A DNA stretch of 64,000 nucleotides. It comes from Acetatifactor muris (lineage in GTDB: Bacteria > Bacillota > Clostridia > Lachnospirales > Lachnospiraceae). Shown piece by piece: positions 44,853 through 52,106 of this stretch. Within the stretch, counting starts at the first letter, position 1, and every line of letters begins with the position of its first letter. Location: NCBI GenBank assembly GCA_023663635.1, contig JAMPHD010000002.1:1-64000 (forward strand), given 5' to 3'. Made by a program: the position numbers and the translations under genes. The notes beneath the pieces are model-generated. The model was not told where the DNA came from. It searched no databases and saw only the letters and a list, made by a program, of their open reading frames with translations.

Positions 44853-46441
44853 TCCGTATCCTCCTTCTTCTCCCGTAAAGCCTGTCCCCAGGCGATAAAC
44901 AACATTGTGATACTCAGGCTGCCCACGCCCCACGCGTACTCCAACAATCCGAACACCGCGGGGATCATCGCGAAGAACATCGCGGCGATGTCCTCCATGG
45001 AACCGGTCCTGCCTCCCCGCATCCCGCATCGTATGATGCTCCATACGATCAAAATGATAAAGAGTATCATGACCGGGATCCCAAAGTCCGTCCCGTACTG
45101 CAGATAGATATTGTGGGCATGTCCTATCCAATAATATCTGGTCAACTGAAATCCCTGTTCCTCATAGGGATGTCCCCGCCAGTTCAAACGCTCAAAATAA
45201 TGCCTGTAGATGATGCCCCTCACCAACAGGGTGTCGGCCTCCTGCTCCGGCTCCAGGATCGCCGCCGCGACCCTCGGATCCTCCTCTTCCTCCAAAGCCG
45301 CCGCCCGGGCCTGTATATGCAGGGGGGAATGCTCCAACAGATTCTCCACGCTGCCCGCGATCCGCCCCACGGCCGCCTCCAAAAACTCATCCAGATCCAC
45401 ATATTTGTCCGAATCCCAAGGATCCCAAGAATGCACTTTATCCTCAGCCCACTCACCCCAGAGCCAGACGGGATGGTGAAACACCGGCGGCAGATATCTC
45501 GTCGCCCCAAAACAGATCGGAAACATCAGCCCGAAACAGAGTATCAAAAGTATGCCGTTGCGGATAAATTTTTTCTTATGCGCGACCACATTCCACAGAC
45601 CCAAAAACGCAAGTCCCATGACAAAAGCCGTGATCCAGGCGATCCTCCCGATGGTCATAAACAAGAAAGAAAGCACTGCCCCCGCCATCAGCCACCATAT
45701 CACTCTGACCCGCTTGGCGGCGCCCGATCTTGTCAGCTCAATGATCCTGACAAACACTGCCCCCAAAACCACCAGATAATAGAGCGCGTTCATATTGCTG
45801 TTGCTTTGGATCCCGATGTAGCGGACCACGTCATAGGGGCGAAAGATACAGCAAAATCCCTGAAACAACACAAAGCTGAGCACAATGCCGTCCACACATC
45901 CCTGCCACAGATCCCGTCGCTCCTCCTCACTAAAATCCGTCAGATACAGGCATCCGAACAGGAGCAGATAAGCAGACGGCCAGAGTGACCCGTTCCTCGA
46001 GACGATCATCCATAACATCATCACCGCCCAGAGGATTGCCAATCGCTTATCGAGCAGGGGACGGCGCCGCTCCAAAAGCAGATCCGTCACCATACGGATC
46101 AATATATGTCCCCACAGCCAGACATCCGCGCACAGCACGATCCTGTCGTTGAGAAAGGGAAAGAGGTCCGATCCGAAGAGGATCAGTCCCACACCCGCCG
46201 CAATGCCCAAACCGCTCCACACCATATGGGGTATCTTCCACCTGCGAAAATCTTCCCATTTATAATGAGACAGAATGACCGCTTCCACCACAATGCCCGT
46301 GAGATCCCGAAAGGACTCGTTGACGCCGTTTAATCCGGAGCCGGTCTTCACTCTCTGATCGATGACGGCAAACATCAGAAAGCACAGCGCATACAACAGT
46401 CTTTTGGGAGAATACCCGTCACTTTTAAGATGCATGACCAT
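44840..46441 (-). CDS. O-antigen polymerase or ligase-like membrane protein
   Basis: The 533-residue protein has about 11-12 helices and a large outer loop (about 320-440) followed by WIGHAHNIYLQYGTDFG, the HxHN motif of the Wzy_C/WaaL superfamily. Such proteins polymerise lipid-linked repeat units or ligate glycans to an acceptor. The long loop carries an acidic run (EEEEDPR) and is likely the catalytic outer domain. The ATG at 46441 overlaps the upstream TGA by one base, with GGAGG eight bases ahead. As the only such protein in the window it is probably the polymerase for the repeat unit flipped by the PglK-like transporter. Whether it is polymerase or ligase cannot be told. Confidence 0.85.
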   Translation of the reverse strand: MVMHLKSDGYSPKRLLYALCFLMFAVIDQRVKTGSGLNGVNESFRDLTGIVVEAVILSHYKWEDFRRWKIPHMVWSGLGIAAGVGLILFGSDLFPFLNDRIVLCADVWLWGHILIRMVTDLLLERRRPLLDKRLAILWAVMMLWMIVSRNGSLWPSAYLLLFGCLYLTDFSEEERRDLWQGCVDGIVLSFVLFQGFCCIFRPYDVVRYIGIQSNSNMNALYYLVVLGAVFVRIIELTRSGAAKRVRVIWWLMAGAVLSFLFMTIGRIAWITAFVMGLAFLGLWNVVAHKKKFIRNGILLILCFGLMFPICFGATRYLPPVFHHPVWLWGEWAEDKVHSWDPWDSDKYVDLDEFLEAAVGRIAGSVENLLEHSPLHIQARAAALEEEEDPRVAAAILEPEQEADTLLVRGIIYRHYFERLNWRGHPYEEQGFQLTRYYWIGHAHNIYLQYGTDFGIPVMILFIILIVWSIIRCGMRGGRTGSMEDIAAMFFAMIPAVFGLLEYAWGVGSLSITMLFIAWGQALREKKEDTEWNG

Positions 46442-47583
46442 CAGGACTGCCTCCACACCATTTTATTGACAATACCCGTGTAGCTCTGGATCAGCCGCAC
46501 CACCTTGGCGCTGACGTTCTCGTCCTCATAGGCCGGAACCGCCGCGCTGCGATCTCCCTCGCTGCTCATGCTCACAGCCATATCCACGGCCTGCAGCACC
46601 TGCTCGGTGGTGATGCTGCCCAAGATAAAATTCCCCTTGTCCAAAGCCTCCGGCCTCTCGGTGGAAGTCCTGACACACACAGCGGGAAAAGGATAGCCTT
46701 TGCGACTCAAACAGGATGCCTCCTCCGGCAGCGTGCCACTGTCCGACACCACGCAGAAGGCGTTCATCTGCAGATAATTGTAGTCCGAATATCCGAAGGG
46801 TTCCAGACTCCGCACCAGAGGATGAAATTTAAAATCCCGCTGCTCGATATATTTCCGGCTTCTGGGATGCGTGCTGTAGATGATCGGCATGTCATAATGC
46901 TCCGCCATGCGGTTCACCGCCTCCATCAGCGCAAAGAAATTTTTCTCCTGATCTATGTTCTCCTCCCTGTGGGCGGACAGAAGGATATATTGACCCTTGG
47001 AAAGCCCCAGTGTCTCCAAGATCTTACTGTCCAGGATCTTGTCCAGATTGGCCGCCAACACCTCCGCCATGGGGGAGCCCGTCACATAGGTACGGTCCCT
47101 CGCCGTACCCTCCGCGTTCAGATACCTTCTGGCATGTTCGCTGTAGCACAGATTCACGTCCGCAATGTGATCCACAATACGTCTGTTCGTCTCCTCCGGA
47201 AGATTTTCGTCGAAACAGCGATTGCCCGCCTCCATGTGAAAAATGGGAATCTTCAGGCGTTTCGCCGAGATGGCAGCCAACGCGGAATTGGTATCGCCCA
47301 ACACTAAAAAAGCGTCCGGCTTGAGCTCACTCATCAGCTTATAACTCTTGGAGATGATGTTGCCGATGGTCTCTCCCAGATCGTTTCCCACCGCCTGCAG
47401 ATCATAGTCCGGCTTTCTCAAATGCAGATCCTCAAAGAAGATCTGATTCAGATTATAGTCATAATTCTGTCCCGTATGTACCAGAATATGATCGAAATAT
47501 TTGTCACACTTTTTGATGATCTCCGACAGGCGGATGATCTCCGGTCTGGTCCCGATGACCGTCATCACCTTCAATTTACTCAT
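46441..47583 (-). CDS. fnlC: UDP-N-acetyl-L-talosamine 2-epimerase (FnlC/CapG type)
   Basis: The 380-residue protein is a non-hydrolysing UDP-GlcNAc 2-epimerase homolog with GTRPEIIRLS (11-20), the GDTNSALA and HMEAGNRCFDE blocks, PEETNRRIVDH and SDSGTLPEEA. It follows a CapE-type dehydratase and a CapF-type protein, an order that marks it as the last enzyme of UDP-L-FucNAc synthesis, not a ManNAc-forming WecB. ATGA overlap couples it to fnlB. Length is typical. Confidence 0.92.
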   Translation of the reverse strand: MSKLKVMTVIGTRPEIIRLSEIIKKCDKYFDHILVHTGQNYDYNLNQIFFEDLHLRKPDYDLQAVGNDLGETIGNIISKSYKLMSELKPDAFLVLGDTNSALAAISAKRLKIPIFHMEAGNRCFDENLPEETNRRIVDHIADVNLCYSEHARRYLNAEGTARDRTYVTGSPMAEVLAANLDKILDSKILETLGLSKGQYILLSAHREENIDQEKNFFALMEAVNRMAEHYDMPIIYSTHPRSRKYIEQRDFKFHPLVRSLEPFGYSDYNYLQMNAFCVVSDSGTLPEEASCLSRKGYPFPAVCVRTSTERPEALDKGNFILGSITTEQVLQAVDMAVSMSSEGDRSAAVPAYEDENVSAKVVRLIQSYTGIVNKMVWRQS

Positions 47584-48593
47584 ATCTCTCCATTCCTTTC
47601 CACCGGCTCCGCCACCGTGTCCGGTCTCTCGGGGTCAAAGCACTCGCTGCACCAGATCAGGACCACCAGATCCGCGTCTCCCGTGTTCGCGATGGTGTGA
47701 GTGTATCCCACGGGGATCTCCACCACCTCGGGATGCCCTCCGTCCACGGGATATTCCACCACCCGCTCCCCGCCATGCCGGCGCAGACGGATCAGCCCTT
47801 TTCCGCTGACTGCCACAAATTTCTCGTTTTTGGTGTGATGCCAGTGATCGCCCTTGACAATGCCCGGCCTGATCACATTGACGGACACCTGCCCTCTGTC
47901 CGCGCTCTTCCATATCTCGGTAAAGCTGCCCCTCTCATCCGCATGCACACATAAGGGATAGGCAAACTCATCCTCCGGCAGATAACTCAGATAGGTCGCG
48001 TACAGCTTTTGAGTAAAACTCCCCTCCGTCATGTCGGGGATCATCAGATTCTCCCTGCTCTCCCTGAAACTCCGCAGCAGATCCGCCACTTCCCGGACGG
48101 TCACTTCATATTTCGTTTCCACGGGGACATGATAATAACCCTCCGCATCCGCATGGCCGTCCACGCTCAACCGGCTCTCCGCATCCGCGCGGCCGTCCAA
48201 TATCCCCATCAGTTCTTCCATCACATCATCAATATAGACCAAGCGCAGGATCTCTCCCGCATTTTCCGTCTCCGGGGACATCCCGCGCGCCGCGCGGCGG
48301 CACATTTCCGCCACGATATTGTCCTCATCCTCACCGCACCACTTGCCAAACACGGTTCCAAGGCGATAAATCCGAACCGGCGCCCCCGTCCGTCCGCCAT
48401 AGTTGCGGATCTCCTCCTCCCAAGCCCCGGATAACGACACCACGGGGCAGGGTTCGCCCTGACGCTCCAAATCCCGCAGAAACGCAGCCACATCCTCACC
48501 AAGCGACAGAATCTTTACATCCTGCCGTCTCTCCAATTTCGCGGTCAGATTGTGCCCGACGCATCCTTCGGTTTCCGTCACTACGATCTTCAT
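47580..48593 (-). CDS. fnlB: FnlB/CapF-type reductase-cupin with degenerate SDR domain
   Basis: CapF proteins (about 369 residues) combine an N-terminal NADPH-dependent SDR reductase and a C-terminal zinc cupin that acts as a C3 epimerase. Here the cupin (about 205-330) is intact, with DHWHHTKNEKF and PVGYTHTI. The SDR part is about 50 residues shorter before the YRLGTVFGKWC block, the dinucleotide loop reads TETEGCVGHN instead of TGxxGxxG, and no YxxxK catalytic pair remains. A 20-residue extra linker with an ADAES/ADAEG repeat follows. The reductase may be inactive, with the reduction done by another enzyme, while the cupin still acts. ATGA overlaps link it to fnlA and fnlC. Confidence 0.82.
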   Translation of the reverse strand: MKIVVTETEGCVGHNLTAKLERRQDVKILSLGEDVAAFLRDLERQGEPCPVVSLSGAWEEEIRNYGGRTGAPVRIYRLGTVFGKWCGEDEDNIVAEMCRRAARGMSPETENAGEILRLVYIDDVMEELMGILDGRADAESRLSVDGHADAEGYYHVPVETKYEVTVREVADLLRSFRESRENLMIPDMTEGSFTQKLYATYLSYLPEDEFAYPLCVHADERGSFTEIWKSADRGQVSVNVIRPGIVKGDHWHHTKNEKFVAVSGKGLIRLRRHGGERVVEYPVDGGHPEVVEIPVGYTHTIANTGDADLVVLIWCSECFDPERPDTVAEPVERNGEI

Positions 48594-49633
48594 GCCTTAT
48601 GCTCCCACGCGGCGATCTCGTCTCTGATATAGGATAATGTCAACAGTTTCTCCTTCACCTGCTCCACATCCATCAGAACCGTATTGTTGGAGTTGAACTC
48701 AGACAGCTTGCTGCGCTCCAGGTTGCCGTCCGTAAAATATTTGTCATAGTTGAGTCCCCGGTTGTCCGCGGGCACTCTGTAAAAACTTCCCATGTCGATG
48801 GCATGGGCGCACTCCTCATTGGTGAGCAACGTCTCATACATCTTCTCCCCGTGACGGATGCCGATCACCTTGATCTCCGTGTCCGCTTTAAACAGTTCTT
48901 TCACCGCCTGCGCCAACACGCCGATGGTACAGGCGGGCGCTTTCTGCACCATGATGTCTCCGCTCTCCGCGTTTTGGAACGCGTACAGCACCAGATCCAC
49001 CGCCTCCTCCAGACTCATGACGAACCGGGTCATGGTGGGCTCCGTGACGGTCAGCGGTTTGCCCTCCTTGATCTGGCTGATGAAGAGCGGCACGACCGAC
49101 CCTCTGGAACACAGCACATTGCCATACCGGGTACAATAAATGCTTGTCTGCTCCGGAGAGATCGTTCTGGCTTTGGCCACCACCACCTTCTCCATCAGCG
49201 CCTTGGAAGTCCCCATGGCATTGACCGGATAGGCCGCCTTGTCAGTGGACAGACAGACCACCTTTTTGACGCCCGCGTCAATGGCCTCCTGCAGCACGTT
49301 CTCCGTGCCCAACACATTGGTCTTCACCGCCTCGATCGGGAAAAATTCGCAGGAGGGCACCTGTTTCAACGCCGCCGCGTGAAAGATGAAATCCACCCCA
49401 TAGATCGCCTTCCGGATACTCTGGGGATCCCGCACGTCCCCGATAAAAAATTTCAACTTGTTGCTGTACTCAGGGTATTCCCGCTGATATTGATGCCGCA
49501 TCTCATCCTGTTTTAACTCATCCCGGGAGAAAATGCGGATCTCCCCCACATCCGTGGCCAAAAACCGGTTTAACACCGCGTTTCCGAAGGATCCGGTCCC
49601 GCCGGTGATCATCAATGTCTTCCCTGCAAACAT
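48590..49633 (-). CDS. fnlA: UDP-GlcNAc 4,6-dehydratase/5-epimerase (FnlA/CapE type)
   Basis: The 347-residue SDR enzyme starts UDP-L-FucNAc synthesis by making the 6-deoxy-4-keto L-sugar. GGTGSFGNAV (11-20) binds NAD(P). The active site reads STDKAAYPVNAMGTSK with Lys132, Met140 and Lys144; the Met in place of the usual Tyr is what I recall for CapE/WbjB and separates it from PseB. The start at 49633 matches the family N-terminus and has GAGAGG upstream. It is the first gene of operon 3. Because its first product equals the PseB product, it may also feed pseC in the same operon. Confidence 0.93.
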   Translation of the reverse strand: MFAGKTLMITGGTGSFGNAVLNRFLATDVGEIRIFSRDELKQDEMRHQYQREYPEYSNKLKFFIGDVRDPQSIRKAIYGVDFIFHAAALKQVPSCEFFPIEAVKTNVLGTENVLQEAIDAGVKKVVCLSTDKAAYPVNAMGTSKALMEKVVVAKARTISPEQTSIYCTRYGNVLCSRGSVVPLFISQIKEGKPLTVTEPTMTRFVMSLEEAVDLVLYAFQNAESGDIMVQKAPACTIGVLAQAVKELFKADTEIKVIGIRHGEKMYETLLTNEECAHAIDMGSFYRVPADNRGLNYDKYFTDGNLERSKLSEFNSNNTVLMDVEQVKEKLLTLSYIRDEIAAWEHKA

Positions 49634-49745
49634 ACTGCCTCTCATTCCGCCGCAGACGCGGCTCACCGTTTTCTATCGTATTTCCATCGCATCCGGCATA
49701 CAATTCTTATGGTATCCAATTTTTGACAAAAATATCAACGTTATC

Positions 49746-49774
49746 ATTCTATCATGTTTTGTGCAAAATATCCA
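49746..49774 (-). promoter_or_regulatory. Promoter of operon 3
   Basis: Minus-strand TGGATA (49774-49769) is 17 bp from TAGAAT (49751-49746), with TG at the extended position (TGATAGAAT). The same -10 block occurs at operon 2. It gives a leader of about 105 nt to fnlA. The 49634-49927 stretch between fnlA and the XRE gene holds this promoter and those of the regulator, no coding gene. Confidence 0.55.
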
Positions 49775-49893
49775 CCTAAAAAATTCCCCGTCATGAGCCA
49801 TTTGGGGTATAGTAAAGATATAATTGGAGAAAGAGGTGCATTTTAGCGACTTTCACGCAACTCTACGATTCATCGGTTGATAAAACGCGGAAA

Positions 49894-49912
49894 TATAATA
49901 CAATTTATTGTA
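49894..49912 (+). promoter_or_regulatory. -10 element overlapping a palindromic operator candidate before the XRE gene
   Basis: TATAAT (49894-49899) runs into the inverted repeat TACAAT-tt-ATTGTA (49899-49912), just ahead of the ribosome site GGGAGGG (49916-49922). A repressor bound there would block its own gene. A second TATAAT (49819-49824) lies further up; neither has a clear -35. The operator role is inferred. Confidence 0.4.
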
Positions 49913-49927
49913 CCGGGAGGGAAAAGC

Positions 49928-50503
49928 ATGGACAGCAGGAAGTTTGGAGAATTTATAGCAGCGGTCAGAAAGGAGAAAGGATGGACGCAGGCAGAATTAG
50001 CGGAAAAATTGAACGTAACAGATAAAGCGGTTTCCCGATGGGAACGAGGATTGGGATTTCCGGACATTAACACCGTAAAACCGCTGGCGGATGCTTTGGA
50101 AGTCAGTGTATCAGAGATAATGCAATCTGAAAAAGATGTCAAAGAAGAACAGGACGGGAGGATAAATCGGATGAACAGATATAAAAATGCATTTCCCATA
50201 ATCATCTATGCGGGTAGTCTGGTTTTGCATACAATAAGCGCCGGGGATCTGATGTTGAGAACGCTAAGCATACTGCCGGTACTTATCTGCGGCGTATGCA
50301 TGGGGATCAATGTATGGAATTTGCCTCTTTCTCAAAGAAAGCAATGCGCGGCGGCCGAATTGCTGTTTTGTGTTATATCATTTTTGACAAGCTGCTTATC
50401 GGGATTTATGGGAAATATACTATCGTCCATATGCATCATTTTCGTAACCTGTGTGTATGTTTGCTTTGTTTCTCCAAAATTGCTGCAACGAAAGATACTA
50501 TGA
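49928..50503 (+). CDS. XRE-family regulator with C-terminal membrane helices
   Basis: The 191-residue protein begins with a Cro/C1-type helix-turn-helix (about 5-60; WTQAELAEKLNVTDKAVSRWERG, recognised from its TQxxLA..L.V...AVSxWE spacing) and ends in three or four hydrophobic segments (about 90-185). Membrane-attached XRE proteins of this size are common in Clostridia and may sense envelope signals. ATG 49928 follows GGGAGGG closely and begins the HTH. It is convergent to the array of small membrane proteins at 50575-52015, an arrangement suggesting it controls them, although its operator there is unproven. Confidence 0.85.
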   Translation: MDSRKFGEFIAAVRKEKGWTQAELAEKLNVTDKAVSRWERGLGFPDINTVKPLADALEVSVSEIMQSEKDVKEEQDGRINRMNRYKNAFPIIIYAGSLVLHTISAGDLMLRTLSILPVLICGVCMGINVWNLPLSQRKQCAAAELLFCVISFLTSCLSGFMGNILSSICIIFVTCVYVCFVSPKLLQRKIL

Positions 50504-50515
50504 TTGGTGAACGGA

Positions 50516-50542
50516 AGGGACTACCCAAAACAGGTAGTCCCT
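50516..50542. terminator. Perfect 10-bp hairpin between convergent genes
   Basis: AGGGACTACC (50516-50525) and GGTAGTCCCT (50533-50542) form a 10-bp perfect stem with a 7-nt loop between the XRE gene and the last small membrane gene. No T run follows on either strand, so it is not a standard intrinsic terminator, but position fits a bidirectional one. Confidence 0.55.
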
Positions 50543-50574
50543 CCATGTAACAACTTGCATCTAAATTAGAAATT

Positions 50575-50919
50575 TTAGGGGGATCTCCAGATAAGTTCTA
50601 TCAACTCATAGTGCCAATCCGACAGCTTAAACGGAATCAGCGCGCACACTGCCCCAACGATCAAAGTTGCCGGCACATCCCACCATCGCCACCCGGGTAT
50701 ACGCCAAAAACCATAGATCAAAGAGAGCAGCATTGCTATGGGAAACAAAAAAAACGGAAGTATAGCTCCGGCCATACAGTAAAATTCTATGTACCATGGT
50801 AATTGCACATCGGCAAGCCCGCCTCCAACGACCCATACCGTCATCAAGCCTATGTATTCACTTGCGCCCAGAATAAAAGCCACAACCCCCGGTATCGCGT
50901 AAAAAGTTTTCTTTGACAT
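50575..50919 (-). CDS. Small four-helix membrane protein, type A, copy 1
   Basis: This 114-residue protein is the last in a four-gene unit (52015 down to 50575). It has four hydrophobic segments, an MSKK start, LPWYIEFY in an outer loop, and PGWRWWDVP before the last helix. The same layout occurs in the products of 51309-51668 and 55291-55635: M(S/P)KKxxY, AFxxG, PWY, W(R/A)W(W/Q). The type-B neighbours are more distantly alike (W.AW...P.VG). No known family is recognised. Function could be immunity to the secreted lipase, or membrane stress. Confidence 0.75.
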   Translation of the reverse strand: MSKKTFYAIPGVVAFILGASEYIGLMTVWVVGGGLADVQLPWYIEFYCMAGAILPFFLFPIAMLLSLIYGFWRIPGWRWWDVPATLIVGAVCALIPFKLSDWHYELIELIWRSP

Positions 50920-50966
50920 ATTTGCCTCCCTCTAATTCTTACAAGTCCCTTTCCGTAATCTTGTGT

Positions 50967-51278
50967 TTAAACATGCCGCAAAGTTATGACCCACGGCAAT
51001 ATGCCCGGTATGATCCCGACGGGGAGAATGGCCAAAGCATGCCATGCTTTCCATCTTGTCACATGTTTCTCGCCATAAGGCCATGACAAATATATAATCA
51101 AAACATGCAAAACAAACACTATGGCAAACAGACCCAAGGAAATTTCCAACATACTGTCTGCCGATATTGCCATCGTGCTGCCTAATACCCATCCGTATGC
51201 CATCACTGATAATACCGACAATACCCCGCATCCTAAGGACAGAAAGCCTAATATTGTGTAAAACTTTATATGTGACAT
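50967..51278 (-). CDS. Small four-helix membrane protein, type B, copy 1
   Basis: This 103-residue protein has four hydrophobic segments, starts MSHIKFYTILGFLSLGCG, and has the cytoplasmic loop PYGEKHVTRWKAWHALAILPVG. The products of 51704-52015 and 55736-56053 share both blocks. AAAGGAA precedes its ATG at 51278. It precedes the type-A gene by 47 nt. A longer frame on the same strand upstream of 50967 is only overlap. Function unknown. Confidence 0.75.
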   Translation of the reverse strand: MSHIKFYTILGFLSLGCGVLSVLSVMAYGWVLGSTMAISADSMLEISLGLFAIVFVLHVLIIYLSWPYGEKHVTRWKAWHALAILPVGIIPGILPWVITLRHV

Positions 51279-51308
51279 ATACTGTTTCCTTTCTACTTAT
51301 GTTTCATT

Positions 51309-51668
51309 TCAAATCCTTATATCTCCCCAAAAAAGCCATAACAAACTTGAAAAAAGCACAAATATTCCAAAAGGCATTATTGCTCCTGCAATTCCTATTA
51401 CCGGTACAGCCAAAATGTCCTGCCACGCCCACTTCTTTACATAACGATACCCGCAAAACCATCCAATGCATATCGCGGCAATCAACAAAATAAACGGCAA
51501 AAGGAATAAAAGCAACCCCAAAACCATCACATACCAAGGCTCTGATTCTACCCTGGGCGAGCTATATGACATAAGCACCACAAAAACCATAACCCATGAT
51601 AAAATGCTCACTATTCCCAACCGGAAGGCTGTAATGCCCACTGCGGCATAATAAACTTTCTTTGGCAT
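51309..51668 (-). CDS. Small four-helix membrane protein, type A, copy 2
   Basis: The 119-residue type-A copy has MPKKVYYAAVGITAFRLG, EPWYVMVL and KKWAWQDI, and ends in a hydrophobic tail. ATG 51668 has AAAGGAA upstream. It lies 35 nt after its type-B partner (51704-52015), and 30 nt before the next type-B gene. Paired order B-A recurs three times in this locus. No known domain is recognised. Confidence 0.75.
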   Translation of the reverse strand: MPKKVYYAAVGITAFRLGIVSILSWVMVFVVLMSYSSPRVESEPWYVMVLGLLLFLLPFILLIAAICIGWFCGYRYVKKWAWQDILAVPVIGIAGAIMPFGIFVLFSSLLWLFWGDIRI

Positions 51669-51703
51669 ATCGCATTTCCTTTCTGCAAATGACATATGAT
51701 TCT

Positions 51704-52015
51704 CTAAATGCATAGTGACATAACAATCCAAGGAACTGCCGCAGCTAATGTACCGACCGTAGGGATTCCCCATACATGCCACACTTTCCAACACTTCACA
51801 TTCTTCTCTCCATAGAGCCAGGATAAATAAAGTATTGAACTGTAGATAATGATGGACAACGCAAACATACAAAGCGCCAAAAAGTAAATATTTGCATCCA
51901 ATATCTTAGTGGTGCTGTCTAATTGCCATCCACACAACAACACAGCTGTTACCGAAAGACAACTGCATCCAAAGGACAACACTCCCAAAATCGTGAAAAA
52001 TTTTCTATGTGACAT
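51704..52015 (-). CDS. Small four-helix membrane protein, type B, copy 2
   Basis: The 103-residue type-B copy has MSHRKFFTILGVLSFGCS and LYGEKNVKCWKVWHVWGIP. The start at 52015 has GGGAGG ten bases upstream; a longer frame starts in the promoter region. It is the first gene of a four-gene unit, 51704 down to 50575, with its own promoter at 52053-52081. The unit lies downstream of the lipase gene on the same strand. Confidence 0.75.
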   Translation of the reverse strand: MSHRKFFTILGVLSFGCSCLSVTAVLLCGWQLDSTTKILDANIYFLALCMFALSIIIYSSILYLSWLYGEKNVKCWKVWHVWGIPTVGTLAAAVPWIVMSLCI

Positions 52016-52052
52016 GCGCTGTTTCCTCCCTGCGCTATTGTAATTCCTTTTC

Positions 52053-52081
52053 ATGATAGATGCGCATGGTTTTTATGTCAA
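52053..52081 (-). promoter_or_regulatory. Promoter of the four-gene small-membrane-protein unit
   Basis: Minus-strand perfect TTGACA (52081-52076) is 17 bp from TATCAT (52058-52053), ahead of the type-B gene at 52015. A nearly identical layout, TTGACAT(A/G), occurs at 56088-56116 before another type-B gene. Confidence 0.7.
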
Positions 52082-52106
52082 GAATTTCCTGACCGAACCA
52101 TACACC

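Noticed and set aside
44853-45131. Extended N-terminus of PseC
   Set aside because: The extra 93 residues lie over the polymerase gene and do not look like PseC; a strong AAGGAGG fixes the start at 44852.
50516-50542. The perfect hairpin as part of a transposable element
   Set aside because: No target-site duplication, no larger terminal repeats and no second copy seen in the window; placement between convergent genes explains it.
50575-52015. Small membrane proteins as phage holins
   Set aside because: Four helices, paired paralogs and own promoters, with no endolysin or phage structural gene; the nearest wall hydrolases belong to a separate operon.
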